Both the position numbers and the translations under genes were made by a program. From the NCBI GenBank assembly GCA_026120035.1, contig JALRME010000006.1, positions 1,302,001 through 1,366,000 of the forward strand: a stretch of DNA of 64,000 nt. The letters are read 5' to 3'. Within the stretch, counting starts at the first letter, position 1. Each line of letters starts with the position of its first letter. The stretch is from Coleophoma eucalyptorum (Eukaryota; Ascomycota; Leotiomycetes; Helotiales; Dermateaceae). Of this stretch, positions 23,655-39,600 are shown in pieces. A model generated the notes under the pieces. It saw only the letters and a program-made list of their open reading frames with translations, was not told where the DNA came from and searched no databases.

Positions 23655-24908
23655 TTAGTCATAATAATTTGCGACTTTCAGCCCTTTGAACTCGAACGAA
23701 GTGCCCTGACGCTTGTCAAGCACAGTCTTATGATGGACATCCTTGACCCGTGCACGAACGTACTCCAAACCTGTGACCACAGGGTGATTAGGGTCTTTAT
23801 CGTCGTCCGTGAGCAATCCTAAACGTTCGAGAACAGGCGAGGGTACTGCCTTCATTGGTGTGTTGTCTCCTGGTCTACTGAAGTACAATAAACCAAGACG
23901 AGGCACGTTGAGTTGATCCGCGGGAGGAGTCACAACTCTGTGCACGGTAGATTTTACAAAACCTAAAAGAGTGTTAACCGATGTGATAGTGGTCAAAGAT
24001 GCTTTACAGCACTTACCCTTGGTAAGGAATGTCAAGGTATCAGCTGCATTACAAGTAATGCCCCCTTCGACCGGTTTGACATATTTCCACTCGCCCTCCG
24101 GCGTACGGATTTGAAGCCCGGCAACGTGTTGTGAGAACAACAAGGTAAGGCTTCCAAAATCGGTATGACCGCCCTTGGAATAACCTTGGGCGAGATCCCA
24201 TTCTTTCTGGGTTCTCACATTGTAGATCATATATCGTAGATGGTCGTCTGACTTGTCATCATAGGCATGAGCATTTACAAGGTAGTCTTCCGGCAGCTCC
24301 AGAATGATTGCAATTAGAACGAAGAGCTTCCGAATAACCTTTTCCCACACGTCACGATGAAATTCTGCGATCTCAGCATAATTTTGACGAACAACCTGAT
24401 GTTTAGGCTCGTTCTCGTAAGCTGGTATAGCCTTGGGAATATTAAGCTACGTACTTCAGTCAGCTGAAAATCACCACAACAATGCAAATCCGCTCGTTTA
24501 AGGACATACCATCTCAATATTCTCTTTCACACCAGTGTCTCCAATCCATCGAGAATTCTCTCGATAGCCAAAGTACTCCCCATTTGCAAAGTTGCATGGT
24601 GCGGTACGTTTCTCCTCTAGTGGTTCCTTGAAAAATGTGTTGCCAATGCTAAATTGTTTCAAAACTCGTTCATCGTCAATACCACTGTTGATAACGACCC
24701 AGAACCCTACTTCAGTCACTGCATGGAATAGATCCCTTGCAAGTTCCTCCTTTCCACCAGGCTCATCGAATTTAGACAGGTCAATCTTGACAAGAGGTGC
24801 CCAGTCTAGCTTTTCAGATGTTGGAGCTGGTCTACTCCAAGGCTTGACAAGAATTCTTTTTTGGGTTTCCTCAGTGGAGGATAGTATCTCAGTAGCCGAG
24901 GGCGCCAT
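23655..24908 (-). CDS. 2-oxoglutarate/Fe(II)-dependent dioxygenase (isopenicillin N synthase-like)
   Basis: Exons 24908-24510, 24446-24017 and 23962-23655 on the minus strand; introns 63 and 54 bp; 378 aa. The N-terminal DIOX_N part contains VKIDLSKF and GFWVVINSGI. The double-stranded beta-helix core shows the iron ligands GHTDFGSLTLLF (His, Asp) and STVHRVV (His). The 2-oxoglutarate Arg lies in LLYFSRPGD. The enzyme should use O2 and 2-oxoglutarate to hydroxylate, desaturate or cyclise a small molecule in the cytosol. Relatives include gibberellin oxidases and many cluster tailoring enzymes. It is divergent from the MFS transporter across 0.9 kb, and a regulator and SDR follow, suggesting a small functional unit. 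Confidence 0.9.
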
Positions 24909-25829
24909 CTTCTGGAGGTTTGTACGAAAATTGGTGGTGAGATTAAATACTGATGTTTAGAGGACTAAGATGTGTCGTTGCCGATAATGAAAGCTTGTAT
25001 GAATCAAGCAGAGAAGGAAAGTCGAAAGACCCTTCACAAAGCCAACTGCGATACAGCTGGTTAATCTTGTTCAAATAAAGCCAAAGCCTCTTCCAAAGAG
25101 GGGTTAATAGATGTGTTATCGTTCGCGGGGTTTGCGCCCAATCCCATCCCCAGCTCATGTCGTGATTGGATTCGCAATCGCATCATTGCTAGATAATATT
25201 TCGTTTCCCCTATATCCGGTTATCGCCATAGCCTACTTGCTGAACACCACATAGGATTTTACCCTACTAACGCTACTGATTCGATGGGAAATATTTCATG
25301 GTTGTTTAGTAAGACACTAGCTAGGTATACATAAACCTGGTGAACGGCAGATTGACCGAGAGCTCTGGAAATGGATTCCGCATACATGGGACATATTCAC
25401 ATGAAATCTCTTTCCTCTCTGAAATGGTTCAAGATTGATGAACAGGGAATTGATATAACTCCTCAATATATGAATTGTATTTCATATTGATCATTGTGCC
25501 CAGTATGAGATCATATATCTACATGAGAACTGTTCCACTTTCCAAGGTTAGGTGGCCATTATTCTATAATGGGGTTCTCCTGAGGCCTTACATATGCATA
25601 TGTTTCAGACTCCACATAGTTTACCTTTCCAGTCTGCTTGATTATATTGGCTCATCGATCAAGCCTTTGATGTCGTCTTCGGAACTAGTAATTGACCATT
25701 GTCTTCAAGTTAGTGGGGGCAACTTAATTGGAGATCTATATCCAGAATGATAGATCCTCTTTGTGACCTCTCAGGAGTTAACAGTTAAGATAGTGCAGCT
25801 TCTAAAAACACTATATTCCACAGACCACC
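24909..25829. promoter_or_regulatory. Divergent intergenic region, dioxygenase / MFS transporter
   Basis: A 921-bp region between two start codons facing away from each other. No gene or clear operator was seen; co-regulation is an inference from layout. Confidence 0.4.
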
Positions 25830-27417
25830 ATGACAACCGAAAAACATCAGATAAAGATCCTCACCACTGAGCAAAATCTGACCACAATAGCCGAGGAAAG
25901 ACAAGATGGAACGTTATTGGAGAAAAGAGCATTGCGCAAGATAGATTACTGGTTGGTTGGGTTCTACTCGATCGTATACATTTTCCGTGTTATCGATTCC
26001 TCGAATTACTCAAATGCGGCAATAATCAATCTTGAAGCCGGCACCAACATCAAGACTCAGCTTCACCTGGATCCGTCACAATGGGCCTGGACGCTCTCCA
26101 TCTTCTCATACAGCTACATGGTATTCGAGCCACCGAATACGCTACTTCTCAAATACTTTCGACCCTCACGATGGATGTTTATTCTCATTCTGGCTTGGGG
26201 GATCTGTGCTTGCTCAGTAGCCGCTGTCCAAGACTTCACGGGCATGATGATTGTTCGTTTTGCTATTGGTCTTGCTGAAGCTGGATTTTACCCTGCCGTG
26301 CTATATCACATGGCCTTTTGGTATAAACCATCTGAGATGCCTTTGCGTATAGCATTCTTTTATGCTGTTGGCCAGGTTGCGGGTGCTCTCAGTGGTCTTC
26401 TGGCATACCTCATCGGTTTCATGAATGGCTTAGGTCACCTCCCAGGATGGAGATGGCTCTTTCTGATTGTATGTTTAAAGTTCAGTTCCTAGATTCTTGA
26501 GATGAGCCATACATAAAGTTCAATTTCAAAAGGCTAACAATGTATATAGGAAGGACTCCCGGCAATAATCCTTTCTGTCATTGCACTTTTCGGCCTACCG
26601 GATTATCCGCAGACTGCAAAGATGCTGACCGAAGAGGAGCGCCAATTCATGGTGCAACGGTTATCTTCGTCGGCACCCTCTGGAGAAAAGGGGCACTGGA
26701 ACTACGCTACATTGAGAGTACTCTTCTCAGACCCAACGCTGTATAGTTTTGCTGCATACTGGGTCGCCCATGGAATTGGTGGATTTGGCGTCGCTTATGC
26801 TCTACCAACGGTCATCTACCAACTCGGCTTTACCACAACGTCGCTTTCCCAGTTGATGAATATTGTAAGTCCATGCCCCAATACCCAAAAGAGCAGTGTT
26901 GACTTGAACCTGTGAAGCCACCGTATGTAGCTTGCTTCATTTTCCTCAACACAGTTGGATACATGCTGCACAAAAAGTGGATTCGGCCATGGACTACCGC
27001 TGTCGCCAGTAAGTGCCACTCTTCGACCAGGGAATCTTCTGGCAAGAGCTAATACCCGTAACAGTCGAAGGAACAACAATTATCTGTTACATTCTCCTTA
27101 TCACAGTACCTAATGCCGTCGTCAAGTATCTGTGCTTGATCGTTGCAGTATCTTGTGCAGGTTCCGCTTATCCAGTCATCTGGCCAGAACGTATCCGTGC
27201 TCTCGATGGCACTGTAGCTTCAGGAATCGGTATTGGTTTAACTAATGCGATGGCCCAGTTTAGTGGTATCGTTGGACCTCATGTCTACAGTACAGTGTTT
27301 GGCCCGACTTACCATGTTTCCTACATCATCTGCCTCAGCTTTCTGATAGTCTCTATACTTTCGATTCTCCTGTCATGGGCACTTGTTCGACGTCGGGATA
27401 GAAAGAAGTCGTACTAA
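25830..27417 (+). CDS. MFS transporter, DAL5/anion:cation symporter type
   Basis: Exons 25830-26468, 26550-26864, 26918-27008 and 27065-27417; introns 81, 53 and 56 bp; 465 aa. About 12 hydrophobic segments are present, in the layout of fungal allantoate/nicotinate/vitamin permeases. They begin after LEKRALRKIDYWLV and include GLAEAGFYPAVLYHMAFWY and a cytosolic loop with LPDYPQTAKMLTEEER. The usual LDRxNIGNA motif after TM1 is diverged to IDSSNYSNAA, so substrate preference may differ from characterised members. It should move a small organic anion or vitamin across the plasma membrane by proton symport. Neighbouring dioxygenase, regulator and SDR genes suggest uptake or export of the same compound. 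Confidence 0.9.
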
Positions 27418-27666
27418 AAAGTCCTTTTACCACGCATAAGTAGAGTAAATTCGTATTAGTCTCAATATCATAGAAGACTTCATATGTATTGGATTTAAGA
27501 TTTACTTTTAAATCTTGAGATGACTTTGTAAAATGAACAAAGACAAGGACAAACGTCAAGTATTTTAAATGAACAGCATAAATAGTAATTTATTGCTTCG
27601 GTGCCATATTCTACGGCACAAACCGCTCACTGCTAAAAGCTTACCCCTGTTCCCCATATCCCATAT

Positions 27667-29155
27667 TTAGAGCTTGTGCAGCGTGGCTTCCACTAACTTC
27701 TTCGTAAGGGGATCATGTATCATGTTCACCCAAAGAACAGACTTCAGTGACAATCTGACCTCGTTCCATGATTTTAAATTCATAACCTGGAGTACTTCGG
27801 CCAGGGCAGGTTGTAACCAAGCCTGCTCATGCTCGTCGAATGTAGAAATGGCGCCAATGATATAGAGCCAGAGAGTAAGCTGGGCTGGTAAAACTCTAGT
27901 ATTAGGTCCAAGCAGAGTTAAAGCGCTCTTGAGGTGCTGAGATAGATACTTATAATGGCTCCTAAAACCACGCCACTGGAGGAAAATGGTGCTAGCAAAG
28001 GCCAATAGTGCAAGGCGAAGAGTTTCATTCATAGTGCCCGTACCGAAGCGCAAATTGGCGAGACGGTAATGGATCGAGACCATGGCTTCTTGGTACAGCT
28101 CATTGTCTATATTGAGTTTGCTCTGCGTTACAACGTTGGCGGCTCGTACAAACTCGGAGAGATCACTCCAGACAAGGCTCAGCCGCGTGTCTAGACTGTT
28201 AAGAATATGCCAAAGACCTGAGGTGGGTATTTGGGAATCTGTATCAGGACCTTGGATACGTGACATAGGTATTCGTCCTCGTGAGGGAATATAAGAATCC
28301 CATGAGATGTCGTTAGAGAGAAAAAGTGTCTTGCACTCTGTACTGAGGGCGACTCCAAGATCAGCTCTATCTGAAGTGAGTAATGGTGCACGCAAATGCT
28401 AAACCAAAGATCCAACTTACCGGCAGATTTTGGTTTGCAAGAGCTTATTCTCCTTGAATGCTGATATACCTCCTCTTAATGTGACCATCTTGTGCAGGCC
28501 CTTAAGATGTTTCAGGGCTGAGTCGAGATCGCCAAGGAGAGTTGCTGCTGTAGTAAGGCCGATAACAACCAAGATGGTTGAATTAGAAGTTGCCAGTTCA
28601 GTATTGCTACAGGATAGGCGCCGTTGTAGGATACTCAAGGCTTTGGTAAAATGAGCCTGAGCCGTCTGGCTCTTTTTGTCGTGTCCTTGGATAAAGCCCA
28701 GGTACTCTTTGGCTATAAAGACGGTGAAGTGGAGGCAAGCTGCGTCATTCCAGATAGGTTCGAACCATGATGCTTCGGTTTGGTCAGAAGCTAAGCCTAA
28801 ATCAAGGGGAAACATGGCCTGTTTAACTTCCAGGTAGTTAGCCAGGAGACGTCCTATTTACAATACTACACTAGAACAAGGGCGTTTGCTTACATCTCCA
28901 GATAGCTTCAAGGGTATCTGGGCCCACCTCAGACGATACGGCTGCAAAAGAAAACTCGCCGCCAATTTTGACGGGAATAGGGATGGCACTTTTCTTCCTT
29001 ATATCTTCTGGAATGCTCATTTCACAGCCACTAATCCACGAAGAAGGCCTTGATAGCAACTTCTTGCGATTCTTTCCACGCATAACATGGCGGCGGATAA
29101 GATTACGCTTCTCTTCAATAGACTGTCTTGCAGGAGTGGTAACAATGAAGTGCAT
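27667..29155 (-). CDS. Fungal-specific transcription factor-like protein (Fungal_trans_2 type)
   Basis: Exons 29155-28894, 28826-28421 and 28366-27667 on the minus strand; introns 67 and 54 bp; 455 aa. The start MHFIVTT followed by RRHVMRGKNRKK matches the N-terminal signature of zinc-cluster-less Fungal_trans_2 proteins. The second splice restores the conserved KICRADLG segment typical of the family, which supports the model. The first in-frame ATG (29191) would add 12 residues; the one used places the signature at the usual distance. It is probably a nuclear regulator. It sits between the MFS and SDR genes, and is divergent from the SDR over 0.8 kb, so it may control the dioxygenase/MFS/SDR group. 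Confidence 0.82.
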
Positions 29156-29990
29156 CGCACTGTTAGGTGGCGTTGATCGCAACATTGTCACTCGTAGCTC
29201 TAGTGAGAGCAGCTAACGAGGTACCTCTGAGACTCGCATCAAGGCCTGCAACTTCTACTGACTGTAACCTCCGTGCTGCTCAGATCAAACGAACAATGTA
29301 TGCAAACCCAAACCTTCATGGTCTCCTCCAAGAGCAGACTGATGACTCGAAAGGGGAAAAGGCCGAGAGACAGTTGGTAGCGACGGCCAACATCTATGGA
29401 AAAGGTTAAAGCAAAATGATGCACGTATGAAGCTAAGTGGCAGAGGGATATACTGTAGGAGTAGAAGCAGACATCGAGGCAGAAGTACAAAAGAAAGGAA
29501 AATGAGATGAGGCAAGTTCAGTAAGTTGCTCGATGCAGAAGCTCCAGACCTCATCACGTGAATAGACGCTCGGACCGGAATGCCAAGAGCAAATTGTATC
29601 CCAAATGCGGTTTAGCCGATATCTGATCTCCGATATCCGATGGGGAATCGACAGCCAGGATGGCACGTGGACCGTGATGCACATAACTTGCATCGCTTTC
29701 GTCCTCGAGGTTGCAATTGAGTCCGACAAGGAAAAGCCTCCTTTTTCCTAGTTGGTGAGAACTAGGGAGATGGACATGTCGGGTGCGGGAAAGGACCCCG
29801 TCTAATGAATCAGCATGTTAATTCCGCTCAAAGGCGAAGAGCCAGTTGTATAAGTATTGCCCACCCCTTCGCCTTACGGTACAACTGTTGTACTATCATT
29901 CATACATTTAGATAATATTTCATTGTGGTAACAGCGGAGACGGCACTTTCTCTATGCTATTTTAGTTATTGACCCCATACAATCATCGCC
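29156..29990. promoter_or_regulatory. Divergent promoter region, regulator / SDR
   Basis: 835 bp between facing-away start codons. A TATAAG element at 29849-29854 suits the SDR gene. A 146-codon minus-strand frame lies on the SDR coding region further right and is only its shadow. Confidence 0.4.
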
Positions 29991-31192
29991 ATGTCAGCAT
30001 CCTTCCATCTCGGCCCTCCCACGGAGAGCGCCCGCTCTCTCTTTCTCAAATCGCAGTTTTGTAGCCCGGTGCAGTGGCCTCCCAAGGACACCAATCTCGA
30101 AGGCAAAGTTGCTATCGTGACAGGTTCTACCAGTGGTCTGGGACTTGAAGCATCTTGCCAGCTCCTGTCCTTGGGTTTATCAGGCTTGGTTATGGCCGTA
30201 CGGTCGACTGAAAAAGGCGAGCAGGTTGCGTCCAAGTTCCGCGCCCAATATTCCAAGGCCAACATCCAAGTCTGGTCCCTCGAGATGGAATCGTACGACT
30301 CTATACAGGCTTTTGTTCGTCGTGCCGACGCCGAACTTTCCCGGCTAGATATTGCCATCCTCAATGCCGGCATGCAGACGGCTGACTTCAGCACAACACC
30401 CAGCACGGGACACGAGAAGCTGGTCCAGGTTAACTATCTTTCCACTATGCTACTCGGCATCCTGCTTTTGCCGGTGCTCCAGACCAAGTCGCCACAGGGC
30501 CTACCCGGTCGGCTTTCCATTGCCAACTCGGGAACGGCACGAGGCGCTGAGATCCGCGTGCCCAAAGGCGCAGCCGTACTTCCTTTCCTCGACCAGCCAC
30601 TAACCTGGCACCCCGTGGAACGTTATGCTGTCAGTAAGCTGCTGGGCCATCTTTTCATAGTCAATCTGACGCGTTATGTCAGCGCCAACGATGTCATCGT
30701 CAACCTCGTCGATCCTGGACTGGTTAAGGATACGGGCTTGCAGGGCTTCGCGCCGCTGATTGTGAGGGTCTTTTTTTACTGTTTCAAGGCGATCCTGGGG
30801 CGCACGCTACCGGTGGGCGCGTCGACATATGTTGATGCGGCAGTCGTCAAGGGGAAAGAGGCACATGGCTGCTATGTGGCAAACTGGAGGATTTCACCGT
30901 GAGTTCCTTTCACTTCTATTATCTCTACCCACACTTGATGGTGCTTTTCATTGTATTGGTGTTGGCTGGCAGGGTTGTGTAATTATACCTTTCATAGCTG
31001 TCTGCCTGTCTTTTACCAACTGGCCGAAGCGAGCATGTTCCAAAAGACTGACAAAGGACGGTTTAATGCAGATTCGCCGCGTTTATCTATAAACCTGAGG
31101 GAGAAGAGGTTCGAGAGAAGTTGTGGGAAGAGACGATGGCGGAGTTTGAGTTTGCTGGAGTTCAGAAGATACTAGACGGGTTGAAGCAGTGA
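29991..31192 (+). CDS. Short-chain dehydrogenase/reductase
   Basis: Exons 29991-30898 and 31072-31192, a 173-bp intron with a GACTGAC branch site; 342 aa. The NAD(P)-binding motif TGSTSGLG (about residue 45), LNAGM, the SIANSG catalytic Ser region, YAVSK (catalytic YxxxK) and DPGLVKDTG are all in order, so the active site is complete. Downstream the second exon supplies a C-terminal FAAFIYKPEGEEVREKLW segment common in fungal retinol-dehydrogenase-like SDRs. It probably oxidises or reduces an alcohol/ketone of a small molecule in the cytosol. The neighbouring regulator, MFS and dioxygenase suggest a shared pathway. Confidence 0.9.
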
Positions 31193-34305
<3,113 letters not shown>

Positions 34306-34944
34306 TTGGAATTAAAGTAAAAAAAATTGTAGAATAAATAGAAGAAAACAAAACAGCCACTATAAAGCAAAGCGAGATCGTATTGAACCATTTTCTCTTT
34401 CGGTTGCTACTGCATTACTAGTTAAGTCCGAATTTCGGATACACATGATAAGCTGAACGTATGATGGAGATCCACCCGGCAAAGTAAATCACGATTAAGC
34501 GTTAAGGTTATCGCTCTCTGTAAATCAACTTTCGCCGGTTCACCGGTTTATACCGGTCTTGCAAGCAACTAAAAGGAATCTATCCCTCTATCGCCTGTTG
34601 CAAAAAGCGGGGAAATAAATGTAACGTAGAGTAGATTGACATCTTTTGTATGCCTTATTGGGGCCGTTTGTAAGGGTATGATAAGAATCTTAAGAGCGGT
34701 CTAGCATAACTGAATTGTACATCCGATCAAGATTTGAAATTATCCGCACTGTCATGATAAGCCTCAGGTGATGAATTTTGTTCTAGAAAGTGGGCGAGGT
34801 AAGATTTGTTTCTTGGAGCTGCTACTAGGCCGCCTCAGTATGGCACTATATAAGACTCTTGCCATTCCTCTTTCAATTCCGGTTTACTTTCACCAGTAGC
34901 CTGCTTCTTCATAATTCTGTGCTCTAAGCATCTCTTCCAATATC
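34306..34944. other. Intergenic region with GH5 promoter
   Basis: About 640 bp with no gene. A TATATAAG element at 34847-34854, 91 bp before the GH5 start codon, is a good core-promoter candidate. Confidence 0.45.
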
Positions 34945-36302
34945 ATGTGGTTCTCTACCGTACCAAAAGCATTGCTAGGCCTGAGCGTCCTCTCCGGAGT
35001 CGCTCTAGCTGCGCAATTCACCTACTCCCTAGCACCCACAGCCCTAAGCGTAAACGGCCGCTATATCGTAGACACAAGCGGAAAGCGAGTCAAGCTCCGC
35101 TGCGTGAATTGTAAAGCACCCTTTCTCAATTGACCCATGTGCCCCAAAACACCAAAAGTGAGAATTTGCAACTGACAAGGCTCAAAGGGGCTGGTGCCGA
35201 CAAAACCAAGATCCCGGAAGGACTGCAATACCAATCAGTTGATGCAACGGCACTTTGGATTTTTGAGAATGGCTTCAATTGCGTCCGGCTTACTTATTCA
35301 ATGGACATGGCTCTCGATCCCACGCAGAAAGTGCACGCGGCTTGGGTCCAGGCAGCGGGGAGCACTGCCTACCTCCCAGAACTGATGGACACGTTCAGCA
35401 CAGCGGTCGAGAAGAACCCCTGGCTCCAGAATGCCTCGACCCTGGAGGCGTACGGCGCCGTGATTTCAGCTCTCGGGGACCACAACGTTATGGTTATTAT
35501 GGATAACCACAATTCGCACGCAAGCTGGTGCTGCAGCTTGGAAGACGGCAACGGGTGGTGGGACACCGACGCGGTGTACAACTCCACCAACTCTCGGTAC
35601 TTTAACACCGCGCGCTGGCTAGCCGGCTTGGAGTTCATGGCGAACTTCTCGCTCTCCCACCCGAACGTGGTTGGCATTTCTCTCCGCAACGAGATCCGCC
35701 GTGGCGACAACCAGGACGTGGATGGCAGCCATGCTGCATGGTGGGACAACATCCCCGTCGCTGCTGCCACCGTGCATGCTGGCAACCCCGACGCGCTCAT
35801 CATGATTGGTGGGGTGGACTATTTTAATGACTTCTCGTTTCTGAAGACCAAGCCCCTGGACCGCTCTGCGTTGGATAACAAGGTGGTTTATGAATACCAC
35901 ACTTACTCGTGGGGTAGTGATGCTTTTGGCGATGCGTATGTTACGGAATCGACTCAGACAAACTGTACTCCTTTTAACACTTACCTCGATAACATGGTTG
36001 GGTACCTGCTAGAGGAGGGGAAGGAATACACCGGACCAATCTGGATGGGAGAGTTTGGATGGTCGCAGGTGCCGCAAAACGATACGCAGGAAGAAGTTTA
36101 CAAGACCTGTCTCATTGATTGGATGAGCAACAATGATATCGACTGGTCTCTTTGGGCTCTGCAAGGCTCATATTACTTCAGGACGAAGGAAGCGGACATG
36201 GATGAAACGTTTGGGATATTAAATCACAATTGGACGAACTTCAGGTATCCTGGGTTTATCAACAAGATTAACAAGATGTGGATCACGACTCTGAATCCAT
36301 AA
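34945..36302 (+). CDS. Secreted glycoside hydrolase family 5 (cellulase-like)
   Basis: Exons 34945-35110 and 35188-36302 (77-bp intron); 426 aa. The splice recreates the conserved CVNWAGA segment. A signal peptide precedes a (beta/alpha)8 GH5 domain with IMDNHNSHASWCC, the acid/base Glu in LRNEIRR, the HTYSW segment and the nucleophile Glu in WMGEFGWSQ. Both catalytic residues are present. There is no carbohydrate-binding module. Relatives act on beta-glucans or related plant/fungal polysaccharides; the exact specificity is not decided by sequence. With the adjoining esterase it suggests plant-biomass use. Confidence 0.93.
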
Positions 36303-36661
36303 GTAGTTTATTCAGAGAGTATTACGATTCATTGTTGGTTGCCTGTTCAAGTGACTTTCGAGATATAAAACATATATGACTACTCAACTATGCATCTGAA
36401 TGTTAAGTGATCATGGAATATATATTCTTGTTAGAATAAAGCACGAATAATGAATCGGAAGAAGCCGAAGAGCAATCTATCTCAAGCAGCAACACCTTGT
36501 CATTCTACTACCCTTGATAAAGTGTTAGGATTTCATTTATTTTTTTGCAAATAGTCTAGCTGAAATTTTGAAAAACTACACCAGTTAAAGAACAAGATAT
36601 TCGATCTAGCATACAAAAACAAACTTTTGGATACTTCTTGCTTACAATCCCAACCCACCTT
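36303..36661. other. Short 3'-3' intergenic region
   Basis: 359 bp between the stops of the converging GH5 and ABC transporter genes. AT-rich, presumably polyadenylation signals only. Confidence 0.5.
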
Positions 36662-39600
36662 CTAATTCGACTTCATGATACTTTCTAACTCCTCTGCTTC
36701 ACCACTATGCGCTACCATGTCCTTGAATATACCGTCTTCTATTTCTAACAGGTCTTTCGGACTGCCAAACTCAGCAGTTACGCCATCTTTCATGACCAAG
36801 ATCCTATCGAAATCCGCAACAGTGCTCAATCGGTGCGCAACAACCAACAAGGTCGTATTAGAAAATTCTTCGCGTATCGACCGTTGGATGAGTATATCAG
36901 TTTCCATATCGACAGCCGACGTCGCTTCATCCAATAGCAGGACTTTTGGACGGGAAAGGATCGCACGGGCTAAGCAGAGCAACTGTTTTTGACCTTGGGA
37001 AAGATTAGAGCCGCCAGAAGCGATCGGGGATGAGAGTGAGAGGAAGATGTTTGTATTTCCAATTGGCTCAATGGCTGTGGTCGAGCTGGCTGTTGAGGAC
37101 TGTGCCTGAGTGGTTTCTGGGAAAGGCGTGCTGGTTCCTGATGGGATGAGGTGCACACGCATTAATGCCTCCCGGACTTGTGCATCACTGAACTCATTGA
37201 AAGGATCAAGATTCGAACGAATTGTGCCGGAGAACAGGACGGGATCCTGCGGGATGATAGCAAGGCGCGTTCGTAAGTCGTGGAGCTTGATTTTGGAAAT
37301 ATCGACCCCGTCGATTGTAATGCTGCCTTTTCTTGCCTGAAGAAAGCGGAAGAGAGCGAGAGATAATGTTGATTTACCTGGAATTTGTTAGATTTTAGGA
37401 AGCCGGGAAAAGGCAAGGAGTAACTGAGATATGGGGGAGAGCTTACCGGCTCCTGTTCTGCCAACAACACCAACTCGTTGGTTCATCTCGGCAGTAAAGG
37501 TCAACCCCTTCAAAATAGCAGGTAAATCCTCGGCATATCCAACTTCTAAGTCTTTGACCTCAACTTTGCCTTTCTCTGGCCAACTGGCACGAATATCCTC
37601 CCCATCCTGGCTCTCGATCTCTAGATCACGATATTCAAAAATACGTTCAGTGGCATTCATATCCAACTCAAGATGAGTAGCGATACCAATACCCCAACTA
37701 ACTGCGTGGCCAAAGTTCAGCGCGAAAGAGAGAGCAAATCCAGCTAAACTAGCATCAATACCGGGAGTGGTAATAACAAACGTAGCAACAGCCGCGGAAA
37801 ACAAGGAAGCCGTAAAACCAATTCGAATCATAAGCCAGCTGCGGAAGAGGTAATTATACCAGACGCATGCTGCAAATGTGTCAACGAGAGTGAACATCCT
37901 GTCCCCAAATTCAGACGTCTTAGCAAACGCTCTAATGGTTGAGAGCCCTGCAAGTGATGCAGAGAAGTGTGATATGCAAGGAGATCTGTTCGTTGACTCA
38001 AGACGCTTGAGAGCAAGCGCTGCAGCAACATAGGTTCGTGCAAAGGTAGCGCAAGCGGCCAGAAGCGCCAGAGCGCAAAGAATCATGTATGGTGACACGA
38101 AAACAGCAGCGCCCATGATACCGAAAATTGCCCAAGTTACGCCGGCAAATTGGTAAAATGTCTGAGCCAGCGATGAATCGAGACTTGTAAAGTCCCCTGT
38201 AAATCTGTTCAATATCCGTCCTGTTGGCACGGTATCGAGCCATCGAAGGGGTGCGCGAAGAACACTGTGCAATATATCGTTGAATATCCTTCGTGAGGCA
38301 CGGATGGATCCATTGTAGACATTATAAAGACGGCCGATGGATAGAAAAACGGATATTGTAGAGATGAAAATATAAACTCCGAGATAGAACCAAAGGCTGT
38401 GGCTGGTAGTTTCAACTGGGAGACTTGTAGAGGTGAAAGTCGTGGCGTTGGCAGAATTAACAGGCCGGACAAAGAATTGCGTCTGCAGATTTGATGGATA
38501 GTACTGGGCTACAGCATGTAGTGAAGCTTCATCCGACTCGCCATAGGCACTTGCCCAGATCCTGATCCAATAAGTGCGACCTAATATGAAGCTCTCAGCA
38601 ATAGCAAAAAGTAGCATAAGGAAGAGCCAGAATGGCCAGCCACCAGAAGCATTCAGATAGCCAGCATAGACTGATGTCTTCACTCTACCAATCTCTCTTT
38701 TTTCTTCCTGAATAAGCTTTTTGGGTGGTGCCTTAGTTGCAACCGCAACATCGTCCGAGAGGATTGCGGCTGAGCTTGAGCCATTGGTCGCCACTTTCTT
38801 CAACACTTCATCCTCTTCTACTTCGTTCGCTTCAATAGGATTCTCAGCTTCAAGAATGTCTTCCAAGCTGCCTGATTTTCGAAGCTCCTGAATTAAGCCA
38901 GCGTGTTCTAGAGTACCACGGGCTGAGAGGCGCACGGCATACTGGGCCCGTGGCAGACAGAGTGCTACATGATGAGTAACCAAGATTCGAGTTCTACCCT
39001 CAGCAAGCTCACCCATGACTGCATTGTCGTAAATCTGCCTTCCAACGTGCGCGTCAAGGGCACTGAACACGTCATCCATGATGATTATGCCGGCTCTGGA
39101 ATAGAAAGCCCGTGCCAAGGTCAAACGCCACTTTTGTCCACCACTAAGACTAATTCCCTGAGCACCAACTTCAGTTTGATCGCCATCCTCAAAGACTTCG
39201 AGATCTTGTGAAAGCGCACAAGCTTCAATAACCTTCTTATATCTAACAGGATCGAATGGAAGACCGAAGAGGATATTATCTTTAATAGTAGCGTTTTCAA
39301 TCCATGGGATCTGTGAGATGAAGGCTATGGCAGTAGGAATAATCCAATCAGCAGCAGTAGCTTTGCTATCAAATCGTTGATCCGCTGGAGGGGCTCTGGG
39401 TACTTGTATATAACCAGACAAAACTTCGACTTCTCCCAATATGGCAGCAAGAAGTAAAGACTTTCCAGATCCAGTCGGGCCAGAAATGACACTGAGAGCA
39501 TTGTTAGGGAAGGCAAGATTGAGGTCTCGTAGAGTGAACCGATCCTCGCCTGCATTTTCGGAATTATGGGGAAAGGTGACAGATACATTATGGAATGAAA

